The translations under genes were made by a program, and so were the position numbers. The notes below the pieces were generated by a model that saw only the letters and a program-made list of their open reading frames with translations, was not told where the DNA came from and did not search any database. From Streptomyces endocoffeicus (GTDB lineage: Bacteria > Actinomycetota > Actinomycetes > Streptomycetales > Streptomycetaceae), in NCBI RefSeq assembly GCF_016741935.1, contig NZ_JAERRG010000011.1, forward strand, positions 124,001-188,000: DNA of 64,000 bases. Reading direction: 5' to 3'. This document shows, piece after piece, positions 25,263 through 33,236 of the stretch (position 1 is the first letter of the stretch; each line of letters opens with the position of its first letter).

Positions 25263-26303
25263 ATGCCCTTAAAAGATCGATGGCAGTACCCGACGGCGCT
25301 GCTGGACACCACGATGGACCAGCTCAGGACGTTGCTCGCGGTCCATGAGGCGGGCACCGCGCTGGGCGCCGCCCGGCTGCTGGGGCGGGAGCAGTCCAGT
25401 GTGCAGAAACAACTGGACACCCTGAACCGGAACTTCGGCGCACTGTGCGGAGAGCCGCTGGTGGTCAAACGGGGACGCAGTCAGAATGTGCTCTTCACCG
25501 CGACCGGGGAGTCGCTCGCCGGACTCGCGCGCGGCACCCTGGAGGACTGGCGGGAGGGGCTGCACGACTCCCGCCGCCGGCTCGGCAGCCGGCTCGTGGT
25601 CGGCTCCACCCGTTACACCCTCGGCTTTCTGCTGAATGCCGTGGAGCTGGTCACCGCGGAATTCGACGGCCGGGGCGTCGAGCTCAAGGTCGAGCATGTG
25701 CGCACCCGGGATCTGCTCCAGCGGCTCGACGCCAAGGAACTCGACCTGGTCTGCGGCAGCGTGCTCACCACGGCGGGCCACGACGGCCGGCTCGACGGCT
25801 TCGAGGTGATGGAGTGGCGGCGCAGCGGGCTGTCCCTGGTCACCAACATCGACGCCGAGGAGCTGCCCGGACCCTCGGTCCCGGTGAGCGAGCTGCCCGG
25901 ACTGCCGCTCGCGGTCTCCGCCGACGGCCTCATACCCGGCTTCCTGCGCGGCTGGTTCGGCGCCCGCTACCGCCAGGAGCTGCATATCGCGGCCGAGATC
26001 GACACCGTGCAGTACGGTCTCGAGCTGCTCTCCTCGGGGGTGCTGCGCGGCTGTGTGCTGGTCACCGAGGGCATCGGCGACGCGGTGGCCCACGGGCGGA
26101 TCCGGGCCGGTGCCGGGCTGCGCACCCTGGAGCTGACCGATGGCATGGGGCCGGAGCTGGAAGTGCTGGTCGGGGTGTTCGTACGGGCCGGGGAGCGCAG
26201 CGCGCAGGACGCCGGCCATCCGCTCAATGTGCTGTGGAGCGCGCTCGCCGGGGAGAACGCGCGGTGGCGCAGCGTCATGCGCAAGGAGCGCCCCGGCCGG
26301 TAA
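25263..26303 (+). CDS. LysR-type transcriptional regulator with TTA at codon 3
   Basis: A 346-residue LysR-type protein. The helix-turn-helix spans about 18-80 (TMDQLRTLLAVHEAGTALGAARLLG, EQSSVQKQLDTLNRNF). The effector domain follows, with RLVVGSTRYTLGFLLNAVEL and LDLVCGSVLTT. Codon 3 (25269-25271) is TTA, so translation should need the bldA tRNA. The ATG at 25263 is supported by GGAAGG 5 nt upstream. It is divergent from the TTA-containing hydrolase gene, with about 300 bp of relatively AT-rich DNA between, including a GGGAATTCCC palindrome at 25133-25142. The hydrolase is its most likely target. Confidence 0.8.
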   Translation: MPLKDRWQYPTALLDTTMDQLRTLLAVHEAGTALGAARLLGREQSSVQKQLDTLNRNFGALCGEPLVVKRGRSQNVLFTATGESLAGLARGTLEDWREGLHDSRRRLGSRLVVGSTRYTLGFLLNAVELVTAEFDGRGVELKVEHVRTRDLLQRLDAKELDLVCGSVLTTAGHDGRLDGFEVMEWRRSGLSLVTNIDAEELPGPSVPVSELPGLPLAVSADGLIPGFLRGWFGARYRQELHIAAEIDTVQYGLELLSSGVLRGCVLVTEGIGDAVAHGRIRAGAGLRTLELTDGMGPELEVLVGVFVRAGERSAQDAGHPLNVLWSALAGENARWRSVMRKERPGR

Positions 26304-26371
26304 CCCGCCAGTCGTCGGCGGGTAACCCCGCGGCCGTCCGCGCGGTGGCGGATATGCCTCTTCCGTTTACA

Positions 26372-26384
26372 CATACCGACTGGT
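26372..26384. promoter_or_regulatory. ACCAGTCGGTATG operator-like 13-mer (copy 2, inverted)
   Basis: CATACCGACTGGT on the plus strand, exact reverse complement of the copies at 10776 and 32025. It lies 94 bp upstream of the SDR start and probably binds the TetR protein encoded at 29014. Confidence 0.65.
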
Positions 26385-26478
26385 TAGTCTGCGCTGGGCG
26401 GAAGCCGTGCCGGGCAGGAGCCGAACCGGGCGGAAGCCGATCCGAGTCGAGTCGAGCCGATCCGAGGAGCTGCGAATC

Positions 26479-27270
26479 GTGGGTACCGTGCGTGGGGCGC
26501 GTGTAGTGGTCACCGGAGCGGGCGGCGGCATCGGCGCCGCCCTCGCCCGGCGCTTCGCCGCCGAGGGCGCCCGGGTCGTGGTCAACGACCTCGACGCCGC
26601 CAAGGCCGCGTCCGTCGCCGGGGAGATCGGCGGGATCTCCGTACCCGGTGACGCCTCCGGTGTCGTACCCGCGGCCCGCGAGGCGCTGGGCGGCTCCATC
26701 GACATCTTCTGCGCCAACGCGGGCGTCGGCCACGACGGCGGCCCCGAGGCCGACGACTCGCTGTGGCAGCAGTCCTGGGACGTCAATGTGATGGCCCATG
26801 TGCGGGCCGCCCGGGAACTGCTGCCCGAGTGGCTGGAGCGCGGCAGCGGCCGCTTCGTGGCCACCGTCTCCGCGGCCGGGATCCTCACCATGATCGGCTC
26901 GGCGCCGTACGCCGTCTCCAAGCACGCCGCGCTCGCCTTCGCCGAATGGCTCTCGGGCACCTACCGCCACCGCGGCATCGGCGTCCACGCCGTCTGCCCG
27001 CAGGGGGTGCGCACCGACATGCTCACCGCCTCCGGGACCGCCGGGGAGCTGGTGCTGGCGCCCTCCGCGATCGAGCCCGAGCAGGTGGCCGACGCCGTCC
27101 TCGCGGGCATCGACGAGGAGCGCTTCCTGATCCTTCCGCACCCCGAGGTGGCCCGTCACTACGCCTCCCGCGCCGGCGACACCGACCGCTGGCTGGGCGG
27201 CATCAACAAGCTGCAGCGCAAGCTCGAAGATCTCGAGGCGATCGAGGCGGCGTCCGGGACCTCGGGCTGA
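26479..27270 (+). CDS. Short-chain dehydrogenase (probable hydroxyacyl-CoA dehydrogenase)
   Basis: A 263-residue classical SDR. The cofactor motif is VVTGAGGGIGAAL near the N-terminus, followed by CANAGVG. The catalytic Ser-Tyr-Lys appears as TVSAAGILTMIGSAPYAVSKHAAL. It is first in an operon with an acyl-CoA synthetase (78-bp gap) and a TetR, and is preceded by the shared 13-mer operator. By analogy with LvaD of Pseudomonas it may oxidise a hydroxyacyl-CoA intermediate (inference). The GTG at 26479 has GAGGAG 9 nt upstream. Confidence 0.85.
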   Translation: MGTVRGARVVVTGAGGGIGAALARRFAAEGARVVVNDLDAAKAASVAGEIGGISVPGDASGVVPAAREALGGSIDIFCANAGVGHDGGPEADDSLWQQSWDVNVMAHVRAARELLPEWLERGSGRFVATVSAAGILTMIGSAPYAVSKHAALAFAEWLSGTYRHRGIGVHAVCPQGVRTDMLTASGTAGELVLAPSAIEPEQVADAVLAGIDEERFLILPHPEVARHYASRAGDTDRWLGGINKLQRKLEDLEAIEAASGTSG

Positions 27271-27348
27271 CCCCGCGGCCCGGCGCTCCCGTATCTTTCG
27301 TACCCCTCCGCCCGCCACCCTCACCCCCGTCGAGACAGGGCCGCACCC

Positions 27349-28992
27349 ATGACCACGTACCAGGACCAGCCATGGCTCGCTCAGCTCAATGAGAAACAGC
27401 GCCAACCGATCGTCCCGCGGCCGAGTCCGCTGCACGCGTTCCGGGACGCCGTGCGCACCGCCCCCGACCATCCGGCGCTCGCCTACTTCGACGGACGGCT
27501 GACCTACCGGGAGGTCGACGAGCTCTCGGACGGGGTGGCCGGCCATCTCGCCGAGCGCGGCTTCCGGCCCGGCGACCGCGTCGCGATCATGCTCCAGAAC
27601 ACCCCGCACTTCGTGCTCGCGCTGCTGGGGGCGTGGAAGGCGGGCGGTACGGTCGTGCCGGTCAACCCCATGTACAAGGGCGCCGAGCTCGCGCACATCC
27701 TCGGCGACGCCGAGGTGAGCGCCCTGGTCTGCTCCCGCCACGGCTGGGAGGACTACATACGCGACACGGCCGCCGCGTCCCCGGTACGCATCGCGCTCAC
27801 CGCCGACGCCCGCGACCTGCAGACCCGCGACGACGAGCGGGTGCTGCGCGACCAGCCCATCCCGGTCCCCGAGGACACCGAGGACCTCCTCGCCGTCGCC
27901 CGCGCCGGGGTCCGCCCACCGTCCGTCCCCGCCCCCGGCGCCGATGACATCGCGCTGATCAGCTACACCTCCGGGACCAGCGGCACCCCCAAGGGCGCCA
28001 CCAACACCCACGGCAACATCTCCTACAACGCCGACCGGCAGCACCTCCTCCATGAGCTGCCCACCGGTTCGACGCTCTTCGCGCTGGCCCCGCTGTTCCA
28101 CATCACCGGCATGGTCTGCGAGCTCTGCGCGTGCATGGCCGGAGCCGGCACCCTGGCCCTGGCCTACCGCTTCGAGACCGGCGTCGTCCTCGACGCCTTC
28201 GCCGAGCACCGCCCCCTCTACACCGTGGGCCCCTCCACCGCCTTCATGGCGCTGATGGCCCACCCCCGGGCCACCCGCGACCACTTCTCGTCCTTCCGCA
28301 TCATCTCCTCCGGCGGCGCCCCGCTGCCGCCCGCGCTGGTCGAGCGCTTCCAGTCCGGCCTCGGCCCGTATCTGCACAACGGCTACGGGCTCACCGAGTG
28401 CACCGCGCCCTGCGCCAGCGTCCCGCCCGGGGTCCGCGCCCCCATCGACCCGGTCTCCGGCACCCTCGCCGTCGGCGTCCCCGGCGCCGACACCATCGTG
28501 CGCATCGCGGACGACGAGGGGCGGGACGTGCCGTTCGGCGAGCAGGGCGAGATCGTCGTCAGCGGCCCGATGGTGGTCCCCGGCTACTGGCGGCGCCCGG
28601 AGGCGACCGCGGCCGCCCTCCCCGGCGGGGAACTGCGCACCGGCGACATCGGTTTCATGGACGAGGGCGGCTGGCTGTACGTGGTCGACCGCAAGAAGGA
28701 CATGATCAACGCCTCGGGGTTCAAGGTGTGGCCGCGTGAGGTCGAGGACGTGCTCTACACTCACCCCGCCGTGCGGGAGGCGGCCGTCGTCGGCAAACCC
28801 GACGCGTACCGCGGCGAGACGGTCAAGGCGTATGTGAGCCTCCGATCAGGGGCCGAGGTCACACCGGACGAGCTGTCCGCGTACTGTGCGGAGCGGCTTG
28901 CCGCGTACAAGTACCCCCGCGAGGTGGAGATCCTGCCCGAGCTGCCGAAGACGACCAGTGGCAAGATCCTCCGGCGGGAACTGCGAGGATGA
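27349..28992 (+). CDS. Acyl-CoA synthetase (AMP-forming)
   Basis: A 547-residue ANL-superfamily ligase. The phosphate loop is YTSGTSGTPKGATNTHGN (about 206-223), the A5 motif is NGYGLTECTAP, and the hinge region is YVVDRKKDMINASGFKVWPREVE. The catalytic lysine lies in TTSGKILRRELRG at the C-terminus. It forms acyl-AMP and then acyl-CoA from a carboxylic acid and would activate the substrate of this catabolic cluster. It lies between the SDR and the TetR regulator, with 21 bp to the latter. Chain-length preference cannot be read from sequence. Confidence 0.92.
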   Translation: MTTYQDQPWLAQLNEKQRQPIVPRPSPLHAFRDAVRTAPDHPALAYFDGRLTYREVDELSDGVAGHLAERGFRPGDRVAIMLQNTPHFVLALLGAWKAGGTVVPVNPMYKGAELAHILGDAEVSALVCSRHGWEDYIRDTAAASPVRIALTADARDLQTRDDERVLRDQPIPVPEDTEDLLAVARAGVRPPSVPAPGADDIALISYTSGTSGTPKGATNTHGNISYNADRQHLLHELPTGSTLFALAPLFHITGMVCELCACMAGAGTLALAYRFETGVVLDAFAEHRPLYTVGPSTAFMALMAHPRATRDHFSSFRIISSGGAPLPPALVERFQSGLGPYLHNGYGLTECTAPCASVPPGVRAPIDPVSGTLAVGVPGADTIVRIADDEGRDVPFGEQGEIVVSGPMVVPGYWRRPEATAAALPGGELRTGDIGFMDEGGWLYVVDRKKDMINASGFKVWPREVEDVLYTHPAVREAAVVGKPDAYRGETVKAYVSLRSGAEVTPDELSAYCAERLAAYKYPREVEILPELPKTTSGKILRRELRG

Positions 28993-29013
28993 GAGAGAAG
29001 AGGAAGAGAACGG

Positions 29014-29616
29014 GTGGCGACCATGGCCAGAGCGACGGACGGTGACGGACAGCCGGTGCCACAGCGGCTGCTGGCCGCTGCCACCCGCCTCTTCGCGGAG
29101 CGGGGCTACGACCGGACGTCCGTACAGGAGATCGTCGAGGCGGCGGGCGTCACCAAGGGTGCGCTCTACCACTACTTCGGCTCCAAGGACGATCTGCTCC
29201 ACGAGATCTACGGCCGGGTGCTCCGGCTGCAGCAGGAGCGGCTGGACGCCTTCGCGGACGCCGACGCGCCGGTGGAGACGCGGCTGCGGGAGGCGGCGGC
29301 CGACGTCGTGGTCACCACCATCGAGAACCTCGACGACGCGACCATCTTCTTCCGGTCGATGCATCAACTCAGCCCGGAGAAGCACAAGCAGGTGCGCGCC
29401 GAGCGGCGCCGCTACCACGAGCGGTTCCGCGCGCTGATCGAGGAGGGGCAGCGGGCCGGGGTGTTCAGCTCCCGGACCCCGGCGGACCTGGTGGTGGACT
29501 ACCACTTCGGCTCCGTCCACCACCTGGGCACCTGGTACCGCCCCGGCGGCCGCTGGGCCCCCCAGGAGGTCGCCGACCATTTGGCCGACCTCCTGATGCG
29601 CGCGCTACGGCCGTAA
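29014..29616 (+). CDS. TetR-family regulator of the acyl-CoA cluster
   Basis: A 200-residue TetR protein. The helix-turn-helix spans about 17-62 (AATRLFAERGYDRTSVQEIVEAAG, then VTKGALYHYFGSKDDLLHEI), of the type found in PaaR/FadR-like regulators that sense acyl-CoAs. It is third in the SDR operon. The identical 13-mers upstream of the SDR and the convergent kinase operon are its probable operators. The GTG at 29014 is chosen because GGAAG lies 7 nt upstream; the ATG at 29023 is possible. A strong bidirectional hairpin follows the stop. Confidence 0.85.
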   Translation: MATMARATDGDGQPVPQRLLAAATRLFAERGYDRTSVQEIVEAAGVTKGALYHYFGSKDDLLHEIYGRVLRLQQERLDAFADADAPVETRLREAAADVVVTTIENLDDATIFFRSMHQLSPEKHKQVRAERRRYHERFRALIEEGQRAGVFSSRTPADLVVDYHFGSVHHLGTWYRPGGRWAPQEVADHLADLLMRALRP

Positions 29617-29618
29617 AC

Positions 29619-29671
29619 GTCCTCAAGCGCCGGACGGGCTGGAAAATCCAGCCCGTCCGGCGCTTGAGGAC
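29619..29671. terminator. Perfect 25-bp inverted-repeat bidirectional terminator
   Basis: Perfect 25-bp arms (29619-29643 and 29647-29671) around a three-base AAA loop, between the convergent TetR and acyl-CoA dehydrogenase genes. The core CGCCGGACGGGCTGGA is a dispersed Streptomyces intergenic element. Confidence 0.8.
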
Positions 29672-29716
29672 CGGGGGTGCGGGGGCGGAGCCCCCGCAAA
29701 CCCCGCCCCGCCCCAG

Positions 29717-30931
29717 CTACACGTACCGCTTCAACTCCCGCCGCGCCAGCGACCGCTGATGCACCTCGTCCGGCCCATCCGCCAGCCGCAACGTCCGCGC
29801 CGCAGCCCACAGCTCGGCCAGCGGAAAGTCCTGGCTCACCCCACCCGCGCCATGCAACTGCACCGCCCGGTCCAGAATCTCCACCACCGTCCGCGGAGTC
29901 GCGATCTTGATGGCCTGGATCTCGGTGTGCGCCGCGCGGTTGCCCGCCGTGTCCATCAGCCAGGCCGTCTTCAGCACCAGCAGCCGCAGCTGCTCGACCG
30001 CCACCCGCGCGTCCGCGATCCACTCGTGCACCTGCCCCTGCTGGGCGAGCGCCTTGCCGAACGCCTGCCGGTCCACGGCCCGACGGCACATCAGCTCGAT
30101 ACCGCGCTCGGCCATGCCGATCAGCCGCATGCAGTGGTGGATCCGGCCGGGGCCGAGGCGGGCCTGGGCGATGGCGAAACCGCCGCCCTCCTCGCCGATG
30201 AGGTTGCTGACCGGCACCCGCGCCCGGTCGAAGACCACCTCGGCGTGGCCGCCGTGGTAGTGGTCCTCGTAGCCGTACACCCGCATCGCCCGCCGCACCT
30301 CGACGCCCGGGGTGTCGCGCGGCACCAGCACCATCGACTGCTGGCGGCGCACATCGGCGCCCTCCGGGTCGGTCTTGCCCATCACGATGAAGATCTTGCA
30401 GTCGGGGTTCATCGCCCCGGAGATGTACCACTTGCGCCCGGTGATGACGTAGTCGTCGCCGTCGCGCTCGATCCGGGTCTCGATATTGGTCGCGTCGGAG
30501 GAGGCGACCTCGGGCTCGGTCATCGCGAAGGCCGACCGGATCTCGCCCGCGAGCAGCGGCTCCAGCCACTGCTTGCGCTGCCGCTCGTCGCCGAACTGGG
30601 CGAGCACCTCCATGTTGCCGGTGTCGGGGGCGGCGCAGTTCAGGGCGGTGGGGGCCAGCTGGGGGCTGTGGCCGGTGATCTCCGCGAGCGGGGCGTACTG
30701 GAGGTTGGTCAGCCCCGCGCCGTACTCGGCGTCGGGCAGGAAGAGGTTCCACAGCCCCTGGCGGCGGGCCTCGGCCTTGAGCTCCTCGACGACCGGCGGG
30801 GTCAGCCACGGGGAGTCGAGGGCGGCCCGCTGCTTCTCGGCGACCGCCTCCGCGGGACGGACGTACTCGTCCATGAAGGCGAGCAGCTTGGCGCGGAGCT
30901 CTTCGGTCCGGGCGTCGAATGCGAAGTCCAT
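29717..30931 (-). CDS. Acyl-CoA dehydrogenase (ACAD10/11-LvaC-like)
   Basis: A 404-residue flavoprotein of the acyl-CoA dehydrogenase fold. Recognisable blocks are FAMTEPEVASSDATNIETRI (substrate and FAD binding), WYISGAMNPDCKIFIVMGK, GPGRIHHCMRLIGMAERGIELM and LHGAGGVSQDFPLAELWAAARTLRLADGPDEVH at the C-terminus. It lies 7 bp downstream of an APH-type kinase. In mammals the two are fused in ACAD10/11, and in Pseudomonas they are the LvaA/LvaC pair that converts 4-hydroxyacyl-CoA by phosphorylation and elimination. The same chemistry is the best guess here. Confidence 0.88.
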   Translation of the reverse strand: MDFAFDARTEELRAKLLAFMDEYVRPAEAVAEKQRAALDSPWLTPPVVEELKAEARRQGLWNLFLPDAEYGAGLTNLQYAPLAEITGHSPQLAPTALNCAAPDTGNMEVLAQFGDERQRKQWLEPLLAGEIRSAFAMTEPEVASSDATNIETRIERDGDDYVITGRKWYISGAMNPDCKIFIVMGKTDPEGADVRRQQSMVLVPRDTPGVEVRRAMRVYGYEDHYHGGHAEVVFDRARVPVSNLIGEEGGGFAIAQARLGPGRIHHCMRLIGMAERGIELMCRRAVDRQAFGKALAQQGQVHEWIADARVAVEQLRLLVLKTAWLMDTAGNRAAHTEIQAIKIATPRTVVEILDRAVQLHGAGGVSQDFPLAELWAAARTLRLADGPDEVHQRSLARRELKRYV

Positions 30932-30938
30932 GACGGGA

Positions 30939-31961
30939 TCAGCTCTCCTGGAGGGTGGTGAGGCCGTGGTCGATGAAGGCGGGGACGATGTCGCCGATGC
31001 GGTCGAAGCCCGCGCCGAGGGTCTGGCCGAGGGTGTAGCGGTAGTGGATGCCCTCGAGGATCACCGCCAGCTTGAAGTAGGCGAAGGCGGTGTACCAGGA
31101 GACGCCGCCGACATCGCGCCCCGAACCCTCGGCGTAGCGCTGGATCAGCTCGTCCGTGGAGGGGTGGCCGGGGGCGCCCTGGGTGGAGGAGATGGGGGAG
31201 TCGGCGAGATTCGGATGACCGCTGTACATCACGATCAGCCCGAGGTCGGTCAGCGGATCGCCGAGCGTGGACATCTCCCAGTCGAGGATCGCGGTGATCC
31301 GGTCGTCGGCGTTCACCAGGACGTTGTCGAGGCGGTAGTCGCCGTGCACGACCGTGGGCGCGGGCGAGGCCGGGAGCGCCTTGGCGAGCCGGGTGTGCAG
31401 CTCGTCGATCCCGGCCAGCTCCCGGCTGCGCGAGGCGGTCAGCTGCTTGCCCCAGCGGCGCAGCTGCCGCTCCAGGAACCCCTCCGGGCGCCCGAAGTCG
31501 CCGAGCCCGACCTCGGCCGGGTCGACGGAGTGCAGCGTCACGAGCGTGTCGACGAGGGAGAGCACGACCTGCCGGGTGCGCTCCGGGCCGATGCCGGCGA
31601 GCTGCTCGGCGGTGCGGTACGGGGTGCCCTCGACGAACTCCATGACGTAGAAGGGCGATCCGATGACCGACTCGTCCTCGCACAGCAGCACCGGCTCCGG
31701 CACCGGCACGGCCGTCGGGTGCAGGGCGCTGATCACCCGGTGCTCCCGTGCCATGTCATGGGCGGTGGCGAGCACATGGCCCAGCGGCGGACGGCGGACC
31801 ACCCAGCGCGACGTGCCGTCGGTAACGGTGTAGGTGAGATTCGAGCGGCCGCCTTCGATCAGCTCGGCGCTCAGCGGCCCGCGCACCAGGCCCGCGCGTT
31901 CGCGGTCGAGGTGGGCGCGGAGCCGTTCGAGGTCGAGCCCTGGGGGATTGCCTGCGTTCAT
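30939..31961 (-). CDS. APH-family kinase (LvaA/ACAD10-like 4-hydroxyacyl-CoA kinase candidate)
   Basis: A 340-residue aminoglycoside-phosphotransferase-fold kinase. The catalytic loop is VHGDYRLDNVLV and the metal-binding motif ILDWEMSTLGDPLTDLGL; an N-terminal strand pair IEGGRSNLTYTV and RWVVRRPPLG gives the nucleotide loop and Lys region. With an acyl-CoA dehydrogenase directly downstream it fits the kinase that phosphorylates the 4-hydroxyl of hydroxyacyl-CoAs rather than a drug-resistance enzyme. The ATG at 31961 has GAGAGG 4 nt upstream. The 13-mer operator lies 64 bp upstream of the start. Confidence 0.85.
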   Translation of the reverse strand: MNAGNPPGLDLERLRAHLDRERAGLVRGPLSAELIEGGRSNLTYTVTDGTSRWVVRRPPLGHVLATAHDMAREHRVISALHPTAVPVPEPVLLCEDESVIGSPFYVMEFVEGTPYRTAEQLAGIGPERTRQVVLSLVDTLVTLHSVDPAEVGLGDFGRPEGFLERQLRRWGKQLTASRSRELAGIDELHTRLAKALPASPAPTVVHGDYRLDNVLVNADDRITAILDWEMSTLGDPLTDLGLIVMYSGHPNLADSPISSTQGAPGHPSTDELIQRYAEGSGRDVGGVSWYTAFAYFKLAVILEGIHYRYTLGQTLGAGFDRIGDIVPAFIDHGLTTLQES

Positions 31962-32024
31962 CGAACCTCTCTCGTACTCGTATACGGGGAACGGGCGGAC
32001 CGTTCGTCCCGCCTCATGATGCCG

Positions 32025-32037
32025 ACCAGTCGGTATG
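32025..32037. promoter_or_regulatory. ACCAGTCGGTATG operator-like 13-mer (copy 3)
   Basis: Identical to the copy at 10776. Preceded here by CCG, so CCGACCAGTCGG gives stronger dyad symmetry. It lies upstream of the kinase-dehydrogenase operon and could also affect the divergent oxidoreductase. Confidence 0.65.
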
Positions 32038-32183
32038 TAGTCCAGTGGGTCTCGGGTGCGGGGTTCTGGTTCGGCGGGATGGGCGGCGGTGGGTGGCGCG
32101 ATGTGGTGCGGATTTGCGGTGGCGGTGGGCGAGCAGGAGCGTCGAAGGGGAGGAGCGGGCAAGAACACGCCGGGACGGGGAAC

Positions 32184-32258
32184 CCGCGAACGACAACCGC
32201 GAGCCCACGAAGGAAGCCGCGAACCCGCTGACGAACCGCGAACGACAACCGCGAGCCC
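32184..32258. repeat. 23-bp direct repeat
   Basis: A 23-bp sequence starting CCGCGAACGACAACCGCGAG occurs at 32184-32206 and 32236-32258, with related CGAACCGCG fragments between and after, just upstream of the oxidoreductase start. Confidence 0.6.
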
Positions 32259-32292
32259 GCCACGAACCGCGAAGACCGCGAGGAGCGCCACC

Positions 32293-33219
32293 ATGAAGGC
32301 CATCAGCTACCGCCGCTACGGCGGCCCCGAGATCCTGGAGTACGGGGAGCGGCCGGAGCCCACGGTCGGCCCCGACTCCGTGCTGATCAGGGTCAGGGCC
32401 GCCGCCGTGAACCCCGTCGACTGGAAGGCGCAGGCCGGATACCTCGAACCGGTCCTGGACGCGGTCTTCCCGGTCATCCCCGGCTGGGACGTCGCGGGGG
32501 TCGTGGAGCAGCCGGGCCCGGCGGTGACGGAGTTCCAGCCCGGTGACGAGGTGATCGGGTACGTACGGGAGGACTTCCTCTCCCGGGGCACCTGCGCCGA
32601 GTACGTGGCCGCGCCCGTTCGCACCCTCGCCCGCAAACCGCGGAACCTCTCCTTCACGCAGGCCGCGGGCATCCCGCTGGCGGGCCTGACGGCGTACCAG
32701 TCGCTGGTGCGGGCGCTGAGGGTCGGCGAGGGTGACACGGTGCTGGTGCACGCGGGGGCGGGCGGGGTCGGCTCGATGGCGGTGCAGCTGGCCCGGCACA
32801 TGGGGGCGCGGGTGATCGGCACGGCGGGGGAGCGCAACCACGAGTATCTGCGGGCGCTCGGGGCCGAGCCGACCGCGTACGGGGACGGGCTCGCCGACCG
32901 GGTCCGCGCCCTCGCCCCGAACGGCGTGGACGCCGTGCTCGACCTCGTCGGCGGCGACGCGCTCGCCGTCTCCTCCGAACTCCTCGCCCCCGAGGGCCGC
33001 CTGGCCTCCATCGCCGACCCCGCCGTCCTCGGCCTGGGCGGCCGCTACGTCTTCGTCCGCCCCGACCCCGACGACCTCCAGGACCTCACCGACCTCACCG
33101 AACGCGGCGCCCTCGGCGTCGAGGTCTCCGCGGTCTTCCCCCTCCAGAAGACGGCGGACGCACAGCGTCTGAGCATGGAGGGCCACGTCAGAGGCAAGAT
33201 CGCCATCACCGTGGACTGA
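32293..33219 (+). CDS. NADP-dependent quinone oxidoreductase / zinc-free MDR enzyme
   Basis: A 308-residue medium-chain dehydrogenase/reductase of the zeta-crystallin type. The N-terminal GroES-like domain reads YRRYGGPEILEYGERPEP and GWDVAGVVEQPG. The Rossmann motif is VLVHAGAGGVGSMAVQLARHMGA. Catalytic zinc ligands are absent, as usual for quinone reductases. It is divergent from the kinase operon and may take part in detoxifying quinones or reducing enoyl groups. The ATG at 32293 has AGGAG upstream. It is convergent with the following LysR gene, with 17 bp between stops. Confidence 0.88.
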   Translation: MKAISYRRYGGPEILEYGERPEPTVGPDSVLIRVRAAAVNPVDWKAQAGYLEPVLDAVFPVIPGWDVAGVVEQPGPAVTEFQPGDEVIGYVREDFLSRGTCAEYVAAPVRTLARKPRNLSFTQAAGIPLAGLTAYQSLVRALRVGEGDTVLVHAGAGGVGSMAVQLARHMGARVIGTAGERNHEYLRALGAEPTAYGDGLADRVRALAPNGVDAVLDLVGGDALAVSSELLAPEGRLASIADPAVLGLGGRYVFVRPDPDDLQDLTDLTERGALGVEVSAVFPLQKTADAQRLSMEGHVRGKIAITVD

Positions 33220-33236
33220 CGGGTCCGGGAATGTGT

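Larger units (their letters stand above)
31962..32292. other. Divergent intergenic region with operator and repeat
   Basis: This 331-bp gap holds the third ACCAGTCGGTATG site (32025-32037) and a direct repeat at 32184-32258. No gene is supported; an in-frame upstream extension of the oxidoreductase is low-complexity Arg-rich sequence. Confidence 0.6.

Noticed and set aside
32056..32292. N-terminal extension of the quinone oxidoreductase
   Set aside because: The residues are Arg-rich low complexity from intergenic repeats; the family N-terminus begins at 32293 with AGGAG upstream.
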